Of a DNA stretch of 29,285 bases, positions 22,427 through 28,927 are shown piece after piece; position 1 is the stretch's first letter; every line of letters begins with the position of its first letter. The translations under genes and the position numbers were made by a program. The notes beneath the pieces are model-generated. The model saw nothing but the letters and a program-made list of their open reading frames with translations, was not told the DNA's origin and searched no databases. Source of the DNA: a virus; the IMG/VR virus record IMGVR_UViG_3300025010_000649, positions 1 to 29,285 of that record; one strand, written 5' to 3'.

Positions 22427-22960
22427 ATGAGCGTAAATATTCACGGAAAAGAATACATCACTGTAGCTGAAAGAGTGCAACAAGCACATAACGAAAAAGC
22501 CTTCGAGAAACTCGAAACTAAAGTTTTAAGTCACAATCCAGTTGTTATCAAAGCCATAGTTACCATTAAAGGATTTACTTACACTGGCATAAGTGCGGCT
22601 AATCCAAACAAAGCCATAGAAAAACAATCTCCTTACGAAGTAGCCGAGACTTCCAGTGTTGGCCGTGCTCTGGGTTTTGCCGGATACGGAATAATTGAGG
22701 GAATAGCAAGTGCCGACGAAGTAAAAAAAGATGAACAAAGCGATCCGATAATGGAAGTCACAAAAGGAATGGGTAGTGATAAGCCGGCAAGTGAAGGCCA
22801 AAGAAAAATGATATTTGCGGTAGCTAAAGAATTAGGTTTTGACGCCGACAAGACAAAAGAAATAGTCAAGACTAATTTCAACTTAGATAGTTTTAATGAC
22901 TTAACTATAGCTCAAGCAAAAACGGCAATAGAGGGTTTTCTTAAAAAGGCAAAGAAATGA
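22427..22960 (+). CDS. Single-strand annealing/recombination protein
   Basis: This 177-residue protein starts at ATG 22427, six bases after GAGGTGA (22414-22420); the TTG at 22421 directly abuts that site. It has the phage annealing-protein pattern: KEYITVAERVQQAH, then VVIKAIVTIKG, then ETSSVGRALGFAGYGI and IASADEV. A separate C-terminal helical domain, SEGQRKMIFAVAKELGFD to TIAQAKTAIEGFLKK, is common on phage recombinases. It would pair single strands during replication or recombination, working with the NinG-like nuclease just downstream. The exact family (Rad52-like or ERF-like) is not settled. Confidence 0.8.
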   Translation: MSVNIHGKEYITVAERVQQAHNEKAFEKLETKVLSHNPVVIKAIVTIKGFTYTGISAANPNKAIEKQSPYEVAETSSVGRALGFAGYGIIEGIASADEVKKDEQSDPIMEVTKGMGSDKPASEGQRKMIFAVAKELGFDADKTKEIVKTNFNLDSFNDLTIAQAKTAIEGFLKKAKK

Positions 22961-23160
22961 AAATTAAGACAGAAGAGCTTACACAAATAAAGAAAACTAA
23001 AAGTGTCGAAATTGACGCAAACGAAAACTTGGTTCTTATAAGGATGGTTGATTCCGGCCAAACCATAACCATACCAGTGTCCAAAGTGTTTCAGGTTCAT
23101 CGAGGGTTAATCAGCTATATTCAAAAATACTATCGTAAACATGCTAAGAAAACCAAGTAG
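22957..23160 (+). CDS. Small basic protein between annealing protein and NinG
   Basis: This 67-residue protein overlaps the previous gene by four bases and the next by twenty. It is strand-rich in the middle (NLVLIRMVDSGQTITIPVSK) and ends in a basic helix (RGLISYIQKYYRKHAKKTK). Its place in the recombination operon suggests a single-stranded DNA or recombination accessory factor. No family was recognised. Confidence 0.5.
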   Translation: MKIKTEELTQIKKTKSVEIDANENLVLIRMVDSGQTITIPVSKVFQVHRGLISYIQKYYRKHAKKTK

Positions 23161-23542
23161 AAAAGGACTTATAACCAAGTTAGACGAATTAGTAAGCAAG
23201 ATCGTACGTTTACAAGAAAAAGAATGCGTAATTTGTCACTCTAAAGAAAAATTAGGCAATAGTCATTTATTCAGTAGAAAGAATTTAAGTCTAAGGTGGG
23301 ACATCAGACCAAATGGAAATTGTCATACTAATTGTTGGGGTTGTAATTTCCGGCATTCGAGTAGAGACTCATATCCATATTTTAACTGGTACATTACAAA
23401 GTTCGGTAAAGATAAATTCGATGAATTACACGCCGAATGGGTTGGGGTTAGTATTATAAAGCAGTTTCAGCTAGAGTTACTTCGAGACAACTTACGGGTG
23501 GTTTTAGAACAAATGCAAAATGAGGAAAATAAAACTTACTAA
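23141..23542 (+). CDS. ninG: NinG-like recombination nuclease, C-terminus altered by insertion
   Basis: This 133-residue protein has the NinG/Rap layout: ECVICHSKEKLGNSHLFSR (Cys29, Cys32, His42), then RWDIRPNGN and CHTNCWGCN (Cys65, Cys68), and Tyr/Phe-rich YPYFNWYITKFGKDKFDELH. The family has HNH-like zinc pairs and acts on recombination structures. Residues 107-125 (KQFQLELLRDNLRVVLEQM) closely match residues 142-160 of the endonuclease encoded from 23520. The last seven residues read through that gene's start, so the original end of NinG was probably replaced by the insertion. Confidence 0.78.
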   Translation: MLRKPSRKGLITKLDELVSKIVRLQEKECVICHSKEKLGNSHLFSRKNLSLRWDIRPNGNCHTNCWGCNFRHSSRDSYPYFNWYITKFGKDKFDELHAEWVGVSIIKQFQLELLRDNLRVVLEQMQNEENKTY

Positions 23543-24014
23543 AAATAAAGTTGCATTAGTTGATGATAAAAACTATCAATGGTTATCAGAGTTTAAGTGG
23601 TCTTTCGATGGAAGATACGCAGTTAGGGCTACTTATCGTAAAAACGTATACACAAAAATATATATGCATCGTTTGATACTAAAGGTACCAGTTGGTTGTG
23701 AAGTAGATCATATAAATAGAAATAAACTGGACAATAGAAGTTCTAATTTGAGAATGGTTACGAGAAGTCAAAACTCATTTAATAAGCCATTACTTAAAAG
23801 TAATACATCTGGTTACACTGGTATTCGGTGGCATAAACAGGCAAAAAGATGGCAAGCATATATAAATGTAAATTACAAACAATACTCACTTGGTCTTTTT
23901 ACTAATATTCTATTAGCAAATCGAAAACGAGAAGGTTTAGTTAAGCAATTTCAACTTGAATTATTAAAAGATAATTTAACTGCAATTTTAAAAGAATTAG
24001 AGTCTGCCGGCTAA
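23520..24014 (+). CDS. AP2-HNH endonuclease fused to a duplicated NinG tail
   Basis: This 164-residue protein has an HNH part, EVDHINRNKLDNRSSNLRMV (about 61-80), and an AP2 domain starting at SGYTGIRWHKQAKRWQAY. Where the AP2 domain should finish, it instead ends in KQFQLELLKDNLTAILKEL (142-160) plus ESAG. That tail matches the NinG C-terminus (12 of 19 aligned residues identical), while the codons differ at many third positions. It starts inside the end of NinG (23-base overlap). It appears to be an endonuclease that inserted near the end of ninG and carries the displaced tail, fused in frame. Confidence 0.82.
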   Translation: MRKIKLTKNKVALVDDKNYQWLSEFKWSFDGRYAVRATYRKNVYTKIYMHRLILKVPVGCEVDHINRNKLDNRSSNLRMVTRSQNSFNKPLLKSNTSGYTGIRWHKQAKRWQAYINVNYKQYSLGLFTNILLANRKREGLVKQFQLELLKDNLTAILKELESAG

Positions 24015-24058
24015 TGCTGGTCGGAGCGTCATAACTCCAACACTCCGGCATTAGCTGG
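24007..24058 (+). promoter_or_regulatory. Long hairpin over the end of the AP2-HNH gene
   Basis: CCGGCTAATGC (24007-24017) pairs with GCATTAGCTGG (24048-24058), eleven pairs with one G-U. Within it CGGAG (24022-24026) can pair with CTCCG (24043-24047). The gene's TAA stop lies in the 5' arm, and the next gene's GGGAGG site (24057-24062) starts at the 3' arm, so translation could be affected. No T-run follows. Confidence 0.55.
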
Positions 24059-24067
24059 GAGGCCCTA

Positions 24068-24280
24068 ATGAAAGAAAAACCGAATTATCAATTACTGTGG
24101 GAGGATAAATGCCCCGTTTGTGGTGTTGTCTGGAGCATGAATCACAACTATTCATTCAGTCCAAGAGAATACTATTGCAAGCGTTGTAATTTCAGAATAA
24201 GCGAAACTCTTTATAGAGAAATTAAAAACTTAGGAAATGCGGCCGAGATGAAAGAGAAACTGAGAAAAAAATGGAAATAG
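24068..24280 (+). CDS. Zinc-ribbon protein
   Basis: This 70-residue protein has CPVCG (15-19) and CKRC (about 37-40), a two-knuckle zinc ribbon, with basic helices at the end (MKEKLRKKWK). It follows the hairpin after a GGGAGG site. Small zinc-ribbon proteins in phage early regions often bind DNA or assist transcription. The partner is unknown. Confidence 0.65.
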   Translation: MKEKPNYQLLWEDKCPVCGVVWSMNHNYSFSPREYYCKRCNFRISETLYREIKNLGNAAEMKEKLRKKWK

Positions 24281-24345
24281 TTTACTTAGCCAGTTCTGAA
24301 AAGAATGTTTGGAAGAAGGTGGAGAATTGTAAACGGTATCAGTAA
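24271..24345 (+). CDS. Possible 24-residue peptide
   Basis: ATG 24271 overlaps the end of the zinc-ribbon gene and gives MEIVYLASSEKNVWKKVENC plus four more residues. The ribosome-binding site is weak (GAGAAAC). It could be a small peptide or the remains of a longer gene; I cannot tell which. Confidence 0.25.
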   Translation: MEIVYLASSEKNVWKKVENCKRYQ

Positions 24346-24407
24346 AAGTGCCTACTCAATATGAAAAATTTAATCCTATTGAAACGGTTAAAGGGCGGTG
24401 AAACGAA
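24346..24407 (+). other. Short gap with possible leader peptide
   Basis: This gap holds a 16-residue frame from ATG 24361 to TGA 24409-24411, overlapping the next start in an ATGA junction. A GGGCGGTGA stretch (24393-24401) would serve as the ribosome-binding site of the following secreted-protein gene. No strong hairpin was seen. Confidence 0.3.
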
Positions 24408-25355
24408 ATGAAGAAAATATTAATTGGTATTATAGTTTTGGCGGGTTTGTTTTTACTTGCAAAAACTATCTTTGCGAGTTTATCAGGATATACGGCTTCA
24501 GAATTTGCGCAATTTTGTGCAGACAATCCATTGACTTGTAAAAAAGTGGATATAAATGAGCAATGGGGAATTGTTTCTTGTCCGAGTGACGACCAGACTG
24601 TTGGGTCAACTTATGTTCATGCAGGAAACATAGGACAAGGCGGAAGTGCGGTTTATTTGTTGCCACATTTCCCACCATTTGTTCATTTTTATCTTAATGA
24701 GGGCAACTCAGTAAAAGTAATATCTGGTTCTAATACAATAAGTTGGATTGGTGTTGTGTGTCAGAGTCCTGAACCGACGGCTACTCCGACGCCGACAGAA
24801 GAACCGACCCCTACTCCGACTGAGACGTTGACTCCTACTCCGACACCAACTCCTACGGAAGAACCGAAGGAAGTTTGTGAGGACGAGGAAGCATTAAATT
24901 TTGGCGAGGAGGGTGATTGTGAGTATGAGGAAGTAACTCCAACGCCTACTCCGACACCAGAAGAACCACAAGAACCGGAAGGTAGTATTGAACTTACTCC
25001 TGCTGGTGCTCCGACTTGTGTAGGGGTTGATTTTGTGTTGCTTCCTGCAAATCCTATTGTTAAAAGATCAGGAGACAATGCTCTTTTGCAATGGCAACCA
25101 ACTCAAGGTAGCGAGGCGGTATTTTATTACCGAGAAGTAGGTAATCCTTCAAACGCACACTCGCTTCCGAATCCAGTTCCTAATGACGGAGTTGAAGACA
25201 ACTTCCATTTATTAGGTTCTACGGATTGGGAGTTTGGATTCCAACAGAAAGACGGTTGTGCTTTCTCTGGAATAGTGTGGGTAGTTGACGGCGCAGTAAC
25301 GTATCAGGAGTTCTATTTGCCGGCTTATGATTTGATAACCGGTGAGTGGTTGTAG
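24408..25355 (+). CDS. Exported Thr-Pro-rich repeat protein
   Basis: This 315-residue protein has a signal peptide (ILIGIIVLAGLFLLAKTIFA, about 4-23). An N-terminal domain of about 100 residues with several Cys follows. Then comes a Thr-Pro-rich linker (about 123-150), a short acidic Cys motif (CEDEEALNFGEEGDCEYEE, about 158-176), a second Thr-Pro stretch and a C-terminal beta domain (about 195-315). It should be on the cell surface or secreted. Such Thr-Pro linkers are common in secreted proteins of Microgenomates-type candidate-phyla bacteria, and may reflect acquisition from the host. A superinfection or attachment-related role is a guess. Confidence 0.75.
   Translation: MKKILIGIIVLAGLFLLAKTIFASLSGYTASEFAQFCADNPLTCKKVDINEQWGIVSCPSDDQTVGSTYVHAGNIGQGGSAVYLLPHFPPFVHFYLNEGNSVKVISGSNTISWIGVVCQSPEPTATPTPTEEPTPTPTETLTPTPTPTPTEEPKEVCEDEEALNFGEEGDCEYEEVTPTPTPTPEEPQEPEGSIELTPAGAPTCVGVDFVLLPANPIVKRSGDNALLQWQPTQGSEAVFYYREVGNPSNAHSLPNPVPNDGVEDNFHLLGSTDWEFGFQQKDGCAFSGIVWVVDGAVTYQEFYLPAYDLITGEWL
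24774..24865 (+). repeat. Thr-Pro-encoding imperfect repeats
   Basis: The DNA consists of near-repeats of ACTCCGAC(G/A)CC and CCTACTCCGAC, encoding PTPTPTEEPTPTPTET-like linkers; a shorter second run follows near 24940-24962. Length may vary by slippage between related genomes. Confidence 0.8.
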
Positions 25356-25362
25356 GTTGATA

Positions 25363-25398
25363 ATCGGGATTGGGTTGTCGAAGTGTCTCAGTCCCGAT
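25363..25398 (+). terminator. Hairpin after the secreted-protein gene, possible weak terminator
   Basis: ATCGGGATTG (25363-25372) pairs with CAGTCCCGAT (25389-25398), ten pairs with one G-U, around a 16-base loop. No T-run follows directly; the nearest T-rich stretch is about 15 bases further on, so terminator strength is uncertain. Confidence 0.5.
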
Positions 25399-25455
25399 AC
25401 TTGAGCTTATGATTATTTTTCTACTGCTTTTGGTAAAGACTAGAAATAATCTTAA

Positions 25456-25581
25456 ATGAAAAAGAGAATAAAAAAAATAACCTATTACCCGAAATCTTTT
25501 CAGGAAGTTTGGAACGCTGTTATGCAATACTTGCGTGAAGGGAAAATAGATATTTATATTGAAATAAGCCAACTTAAATAA
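25456..25581 (+). CDS. Small protein of unknown function
   Basis: This 41-residue protein starts at ATG 25456 with a basic N-terminus (KKRIKKITYYPK), then FQEVWNAVMQYLREGKID, an amphipathic helix, and a final strand. It stands alone before the sugar operon. Its compactness and basic start suggest a small regulatory protein. Nothing specific was recognised. Confidence 0.45.
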   Translation: MKKRIKKITYYPKSFQEVWNAVMQYLREGKIDIYIEISQLK

Positions 25582-25601
25582 CTTATTACCAAAGAGAGAA
25601 T

Positions 25602-26057
25602 ATGAAAATAGAAACGCTTGCTCAACATTGTATAGATGCGATTAAGAGTGGAAATAAAATAATAGTTTGTGGTAATGGAGGTAGTGCAGCCCAAAGTCAG
25701 CATTTTGTCGCAGAGCTTGTTGGTAAATATCAACACGAAAGAAGGGCTCTACCAGCATTATCTTTGACTGTAGATACAAGTATTCTGACTTCAATAGCAA
25801 ACGACTTCAGCTTTGAAATGGTATTTGTGAGGCAACTAGAGGCACTGGGTAAAAAGGGAGATGTTTTTATAGGAATATCAACTTCGGGGAAATCTAGAAA
25901 CATTAATTTAGCCTTAGATTGGGCAAGGAAAAACGGTTTAGTAGTTTGTGACTTTGAACGAGCGGGCGACTCGACAACCGAAATTCAGGAAAACCAGTTG
26001 GTCGCACTTCACGAAGTTGCGGAGATTATTGAAAACTATTTCGTTAACAATAAATAA
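25602..26057 (+). CDS. gmhA: Sedoheptulose-7-phosphate isomerase (SIS domain)
   Basis: This 151-residue protein has the full GmhA signature: CGNGGSAAQSQHFVAELVGK (about 23-42), TVDTSILTSIANDFSFEMVF (about 56-75), GDVFIGISTSGKSRNI (about 86-101), and HEVAEIIENYF with the late His (His137). GmhA converts sedoheptulose-7-phosphate into heptose-7-phosphate. It is shorter than usual (about 190) but keeps the phosphate-binding Ser and the catalytic region. It opens a sugar operon with the HAD, kinase, nucleotidyltransferase, epimerase and transketolase genes. Confidence 0.93.
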   Translation: MKIETLAQHCIDAIKSGNKIIVCGNGGSAAQSQHFVAELVGKYQHERRALPALSLTVDTSILTSIANDFSFEMVFVRQLEALGKKGDVFIGISTSGKSRNINLALDWARKNGLVVCDFERAGDSTTEIQENQLVALHEVAEIIENYFVNNK

Positions 26058-26058
26058 C

Positions 26059-26163
26059 ATGGGATTTAAAATTAATAAATCTAGGGAAAAAACCGCAAGA
26101 TTTTGTTCTGGAGAATGTAGATTGAGTTGGTTCAGTGGTTTAAATAGGAGGGCATTTATATGA
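26059..26163 (+). CDS. Small peptide with a Cys-rich motif
   Basis: This 34-residue frame overlaps the HAD gene by four bases (ATGA). It reads KINKSREKTARFCSGECRLSW and a short tail; CSGEC looks like half a zinc finger, as seen in HNH proteins. It may be a small gene or the leftover end of an endonuclease. Confidence 0.3.
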   Translation: MGFKINKSREKTARFCSGECRLSWFSGLNRRAFI

Positions 26164-26426
26164 ATATTTGTTTCGATACTGATGAGTGTTTGGTTGATGG
26201 CGGCAAACCAATACCGGCGAATGTTGAACTTTTAAAATTATTATCCAAAACACACAAAGTGTTTATATGGTCGGGAAATGGTTTTGTCCACGCTTTTGAT
26301 GTCGCAAAAAAACTTTACTTATTAGAAGTAATTAGTGGTGTATTGAATAAATATTCGACATTTGTCCCAGAGATAGCGTTTGACAACCAAGAAATAGATT
26401 TAGGCAAAGTAAACATAAAGCTATGA
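26160..26426 (+). CDS. Short HAD-like phosphatase
   Basis: This 88-residue protein has an N-terminal CFDTDECLVD (motif I, Asp6 and Asp8), then VFIWSGNGF (motif II region, with Ser), and EIAFDNQEID near the end (motif IV-like). It lacks a clear cap domain and is about half the size of GmhB. Between GmhA and the kinase it could serve as the phosphatase of the heptose pathway, but this is an inference. It overlaps its neighbours by four bases on each side. Confidence 0.65.
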   Translation: MNICFDTDECLVDGGKPIPANVELLKLLSKTHKVFIWSGNGFVHAFDVAKKLYLLEVISGVLNKYSTFVPEIAFDNQEIDLGKVNIKL

Positions 26427-27340
26427 AATATTTGTGTGAGGCTCCAGTCAGAATTAGTTTATTTGGATCGGGAAGTGATGTTGGAGAATACGCATCTAAA
26501 TATGGCGGTGTTTGTATAAATATGGCGATAAATATAAGGCAAAGGTTTATTTTAGGAGATGATGAAAAAGTAGATTTTGGTTATTTAGAGAATACCAATC
26601 CTAAATTTTATGAGGCATTTTTTAAAGAGATTTATAGACCAAACTACTTTTTACAAGAGTTTGATGGATTTATACATAGCGGTTTAGGCACATCAGCATC
26701 AGCCGCGGTTTGTTTGGTGGCCGGACTATCTAAATTAAAAGGAGAAAAACTAATAAGGTACGAAATAGCTGAGAAGGCATGGGATATAGAGGTCAATAAG
26801 TTAAATTTATTCGGAGGTAAGCAGGATCAATTTTGTGCGACATTTGGCGGGTTTAATTTAATGAAATTCAATGATAGGGTTGAGATACAAAGTATTCATA
26901 GAGAAGTGGCAGAAAAAGTCACAGAGAATTTATTATTGTTTGATACAAGGATAAGACGCAAAAACCCCAAACTTCAGGAGAATCTAAAAACAATATCTAG
27001 TGGGCAAAAACAAGCACTTGATATAATTAAGAACCTAGCAAATGATGCTTACCACAGAATTTATAAAGGCGATATAAAAGGATTAGGCAAATTATTAGAC
27101 GATACATGGAGATACAAAAAGCAAAGCAACAATGTGACCACGCCGGAAATTGACACAATCTATTACAAAGCAAGAGATTTAGGTGCTTATGGGGGTAAAT
27201 TGTGCGGTTCAGGAGGTGGAGGTTACATGGTATTTATAGTTCCTATGGAAAAACAAGAATACTTTAAAAACCAAATAGGTCTTGAATGGGTAGATCATGG
27301 TGGTATAGATTGGAATGGAGCAACAACACGATTTATATGA
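26423..27340 (+). CDS. hddA: GHMP sugar kinase, HddA-like (heptose-7-phosphate kinase)
   Basis: This 305-residue protein is a GHMP kinase. It starts with CEAPVRISLFGSGSDVGEY, has the ATP-binding loop GLGTSASAA (87-95), and the C-terminal motif GGKLCGSGGGGYMVF (about 258-272). HddA-type enzymes phosphorylate heptose-7-phosphate at C1 for later nucleotide coupling. It is in a run with GmhA and the HddC-like gene, which supports the assignment; other sugar kinases are possible. It overlaps the HAD gene and the next gene by four bases each. Confidence 0.88.
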   Translation: MKYLCEAPVRISLFGSGSDVGEYASKYGGVCINMAINIRQRFILGDDEKVDFGYLENTNPKFYEAFFKEIYRPNYFLQEFDGFIHSGLGTSASAAVCLVAGLSKLKGEKLIRYEIAEKAWDIEVNKLNLFGGKQDQFCATFGGFNLMKFNDRVEIQSIHREVAEKVTENLLLFDTRIRRKNPKLQENLKTISSGQKQALDIIKNLANDAYHRIYKGDIKGLGKLLDDTWRYKKQSNNVTTPEIDTIYYKARDLGAYGGKLCGSGGGGYMVFIVPMEKQEYFKNQIGLEWVDHGGIDWNGATTRFI

Positions 27341-27882
27341 AGGCTTTGATTTTATCGGCGGGGAGAGGTACACGGCTTGGCAAATTAACAAAAGAAATAC
27401 CAAAGCCGATGATAACTGTGGGCAATTACCCTGTATTAGAACATTTAGTTTTTCACCTATCAAAGTTCGGCATTACACAGATTATGGTAAACTTACATTA
27501 CAAACCCGAAGTTATTATGAATTACTTTGGTACAGGACTTCTTTACTCTTACGAACCGACGCTTCTCGGCGAGGAGGGAACAATACAATCACTTAAACAC
27601 TGGTTATTTACCGATTACACGGTAGTTATGAATGGCGATACATTAACTGATATAGATATTGGTCAAATGTTCAGGTGGTCGCAAGGTAAAAATATAATTA
27701 GTATGGACGGAAATATTTATACTGGTACAAAAATAATAAGTCCAAGATACTTTTTTGGCGAGAAAGAATTTGTCAAATATTATGATCCTACTATGTATTG
27801 GAAAGATATAGGTACTTTTTCTGGCCTAAAGTCGGCTAGAGATTATTATGAAAAAATTCATAATTTATCTGCAAGCAATTAA
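27337..27882 (+). CDS. hddC: Nucleotidyltransferase, HddC-like, compact
   Basis: This 181-residue protein starts with ALILSAGRGTRLGKLTKEIP, the nucleotide-binding signature (G-x-G-T-R and PKPM), continues to VVMNGDTLTDID (metal Asp), and ends with MYWKDIGTFSGLKSARDYY, the family's closing motif. It is shorter than usual HddC (about 230) because the central part is missing some strands. It would attach NMP, probably GMP, to heptose-1-phosphate. ATG 27337 overlaps the kinase stop (ATGA); an earlier frame start would run far into the kinase. Confidence 0.85.
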   Translation: MKALILSAGRGTRLGKLTKEIPKPMITVGNYPVLEHLVFHLSKFGITQIMVNLHYKPEVIMNYFGTGLLYSYEPTLLGEEGTIQSLKHWLFTDYTVVMNGDTLTDIDIGQMFRWSQGKNIISMDGNIYTGTKIISPRYFFGEKEFVKYYDPTMYWKDIGTFSGLKSARDYYEKIHNLSASN

Positions 27883-28233
27883 ATGAAGAAGTTTATTATT
27901 TGTTCTACTTGCGAGGTGAGCGGTCAAGAAAATGCAAAAGATGTAATGCTTCGCTCAAGAATGGGCGATAAATATTTATCGTTAAAAATGAGGGGCGGTA
28001 TTGAGTTACTTGGTGAAATACGTGATGACGGCACAATTCTAGTTAAAAGAGGTAATGATAGGTATACGGTAATACAAGGTAGTGAATTTACAATACTCTG
28101 TTCAAGATGTTGTCAACCAGTTTTTAGAAGGGAGGTAAATGGAACGCTACAAATCAGCGAGTACCGGTTCGCATGGGCTGTTGGGGGAAGCCTTAGTCAG
28201 TCGGTTGGAACAAGCGAACAACAAAGTATTTAG
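27883..28233 (+). CDS. Zinc-ribbon protein of unknown function
   Basis: This 116-residue frame has CSTC (7-10) and CSRC (73-76), forming a split zinc ribbon around a beta-rich middle (LSLKMRGGIELLGEIRDDG). It starts directly after the HddC-like gene. The last 31 residues lie over the start of the SDR gene in another frame and look unlike the rest. Its natural end may be shorter, or an indel may have extended it. The function is unknown. Confidence 0.5.
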   Translation: MKKFIICSTCEVSGQENAKDVMLRSRMGDKYLSLKMRGGIELLGEIRDDGTILVKRGNDRYTVIQGSEFTILCSRCCQPVFRREVNGTLQISEYRFAWAVGGSLSQSVGTSEQQSI

Positions 28234-28927
28234 ATTGGGTAGGGATGGTGTTATACCTGAAGGTCTAAATGTTGTATTTGATTGTGCCGCATTCGGTAAT
28301 CTAGCAGGCCATAGGGGTGATCCTAAAGAAATATACAAAGCTAATCTGATGAGAGTGATAACCGAAATGGATTACCTGGATGATAAAACGAAGTATATCT
28401 ACATAAGCTCAAGTTCTGTTGCAAGGCCGACTCAAATTACTTACTCATTAAGCAAAAAGGCCGCCGAAGAATTTTTGCAGATACAAGATAAAAAGATAGC
28501 AATAGTTAGGCCGTTTAGCATGACAGGTATAGGCGACCAGCCCGAACACTTAATTCCTACGCTTATTAGATCTTGTTTAAAAGGCGAGGAAATGCCATTT
28601 GTACCAGAGCCTCACCACGACTACATAGATGTGGATGATGTTGTGGATGCTTTGTTGATAATTGCGGATAAAGGATTATTTGAAGGCGAGGTATATCAAG
28701 TAGGCAGAGGCAAAAGCTACTCAAATCAAGAGGTAAGAGAAATGGTTGAAAATGCAACGGGTAAGAAAGCCAATGTACAATTAGTAGAGAGCATGAGGTC
28801 ATACGACAGCACGGATTGGGTAAGCGATAACACAAGAATATGGAGTTTGGGCTGGAAGATAACTAAATCACTCGAACAAACTATTCAGGAAATGGTGAAT
28901 TATGCACGAAAGAATATTACAGATTAG
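28139..28927 (+). CDS. SDR-family NAD-dependent sugar epimerase/dehydratase
   Basis: This 262-residue protein starts at ATG 28139 after a GGAGGT site. It has the nucleotide-binding loop STGSHGLLGEAL (about 8-19, TGxxGxxG), then VVFDCAAF, the catalytic YSLSK (Tyr102, Lys106) and YISSSS. The C-terminal part includes DYIDVDDVVDALL and YQVGRGKSYSNQEV, typical of extended SDR sugar enzymes. Its place after the nucleotidyltransferase suggests it acts on an NDP-heptose or another NDP-sugar. It overlaps the previous gene by 95 bases. Confidence 0.85.
   Translation: MERYKSASTGSHGLLGEALVSRLEQANNKVFRLGRDGVIPEGLNVVFDCAAFGNLAGHRGDPKEIYKANLMRVITEMDYLDDKTKYIYISSSSVARPTQITYSLSKKAAEEFLQIQDKKIAIVRPFSMTGIGDQPEHLIPTLIRSCLKGEEMPFVPEPHHDYIDVDDVVDALLIIADKGLFEGEVYQVGRGKSYSNQEVREMVENATGKKANVQLVESMRSYDSTDWVSDNTRIWSLGWKITKSLEQTIQEMVNYARKNITD

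Noticed and set aside
24348-24401. Seventeen-residue frame starting at GTG before the secreted-protein gene
   Set aside because: Too short, and without a convincing ribosome-binding site or motif.
24774-24962. CRISPR-like array in the Thr-Pro region
   Set aside because: The repeats are short, imperfect and in frame with no spacers; they encode a linker.
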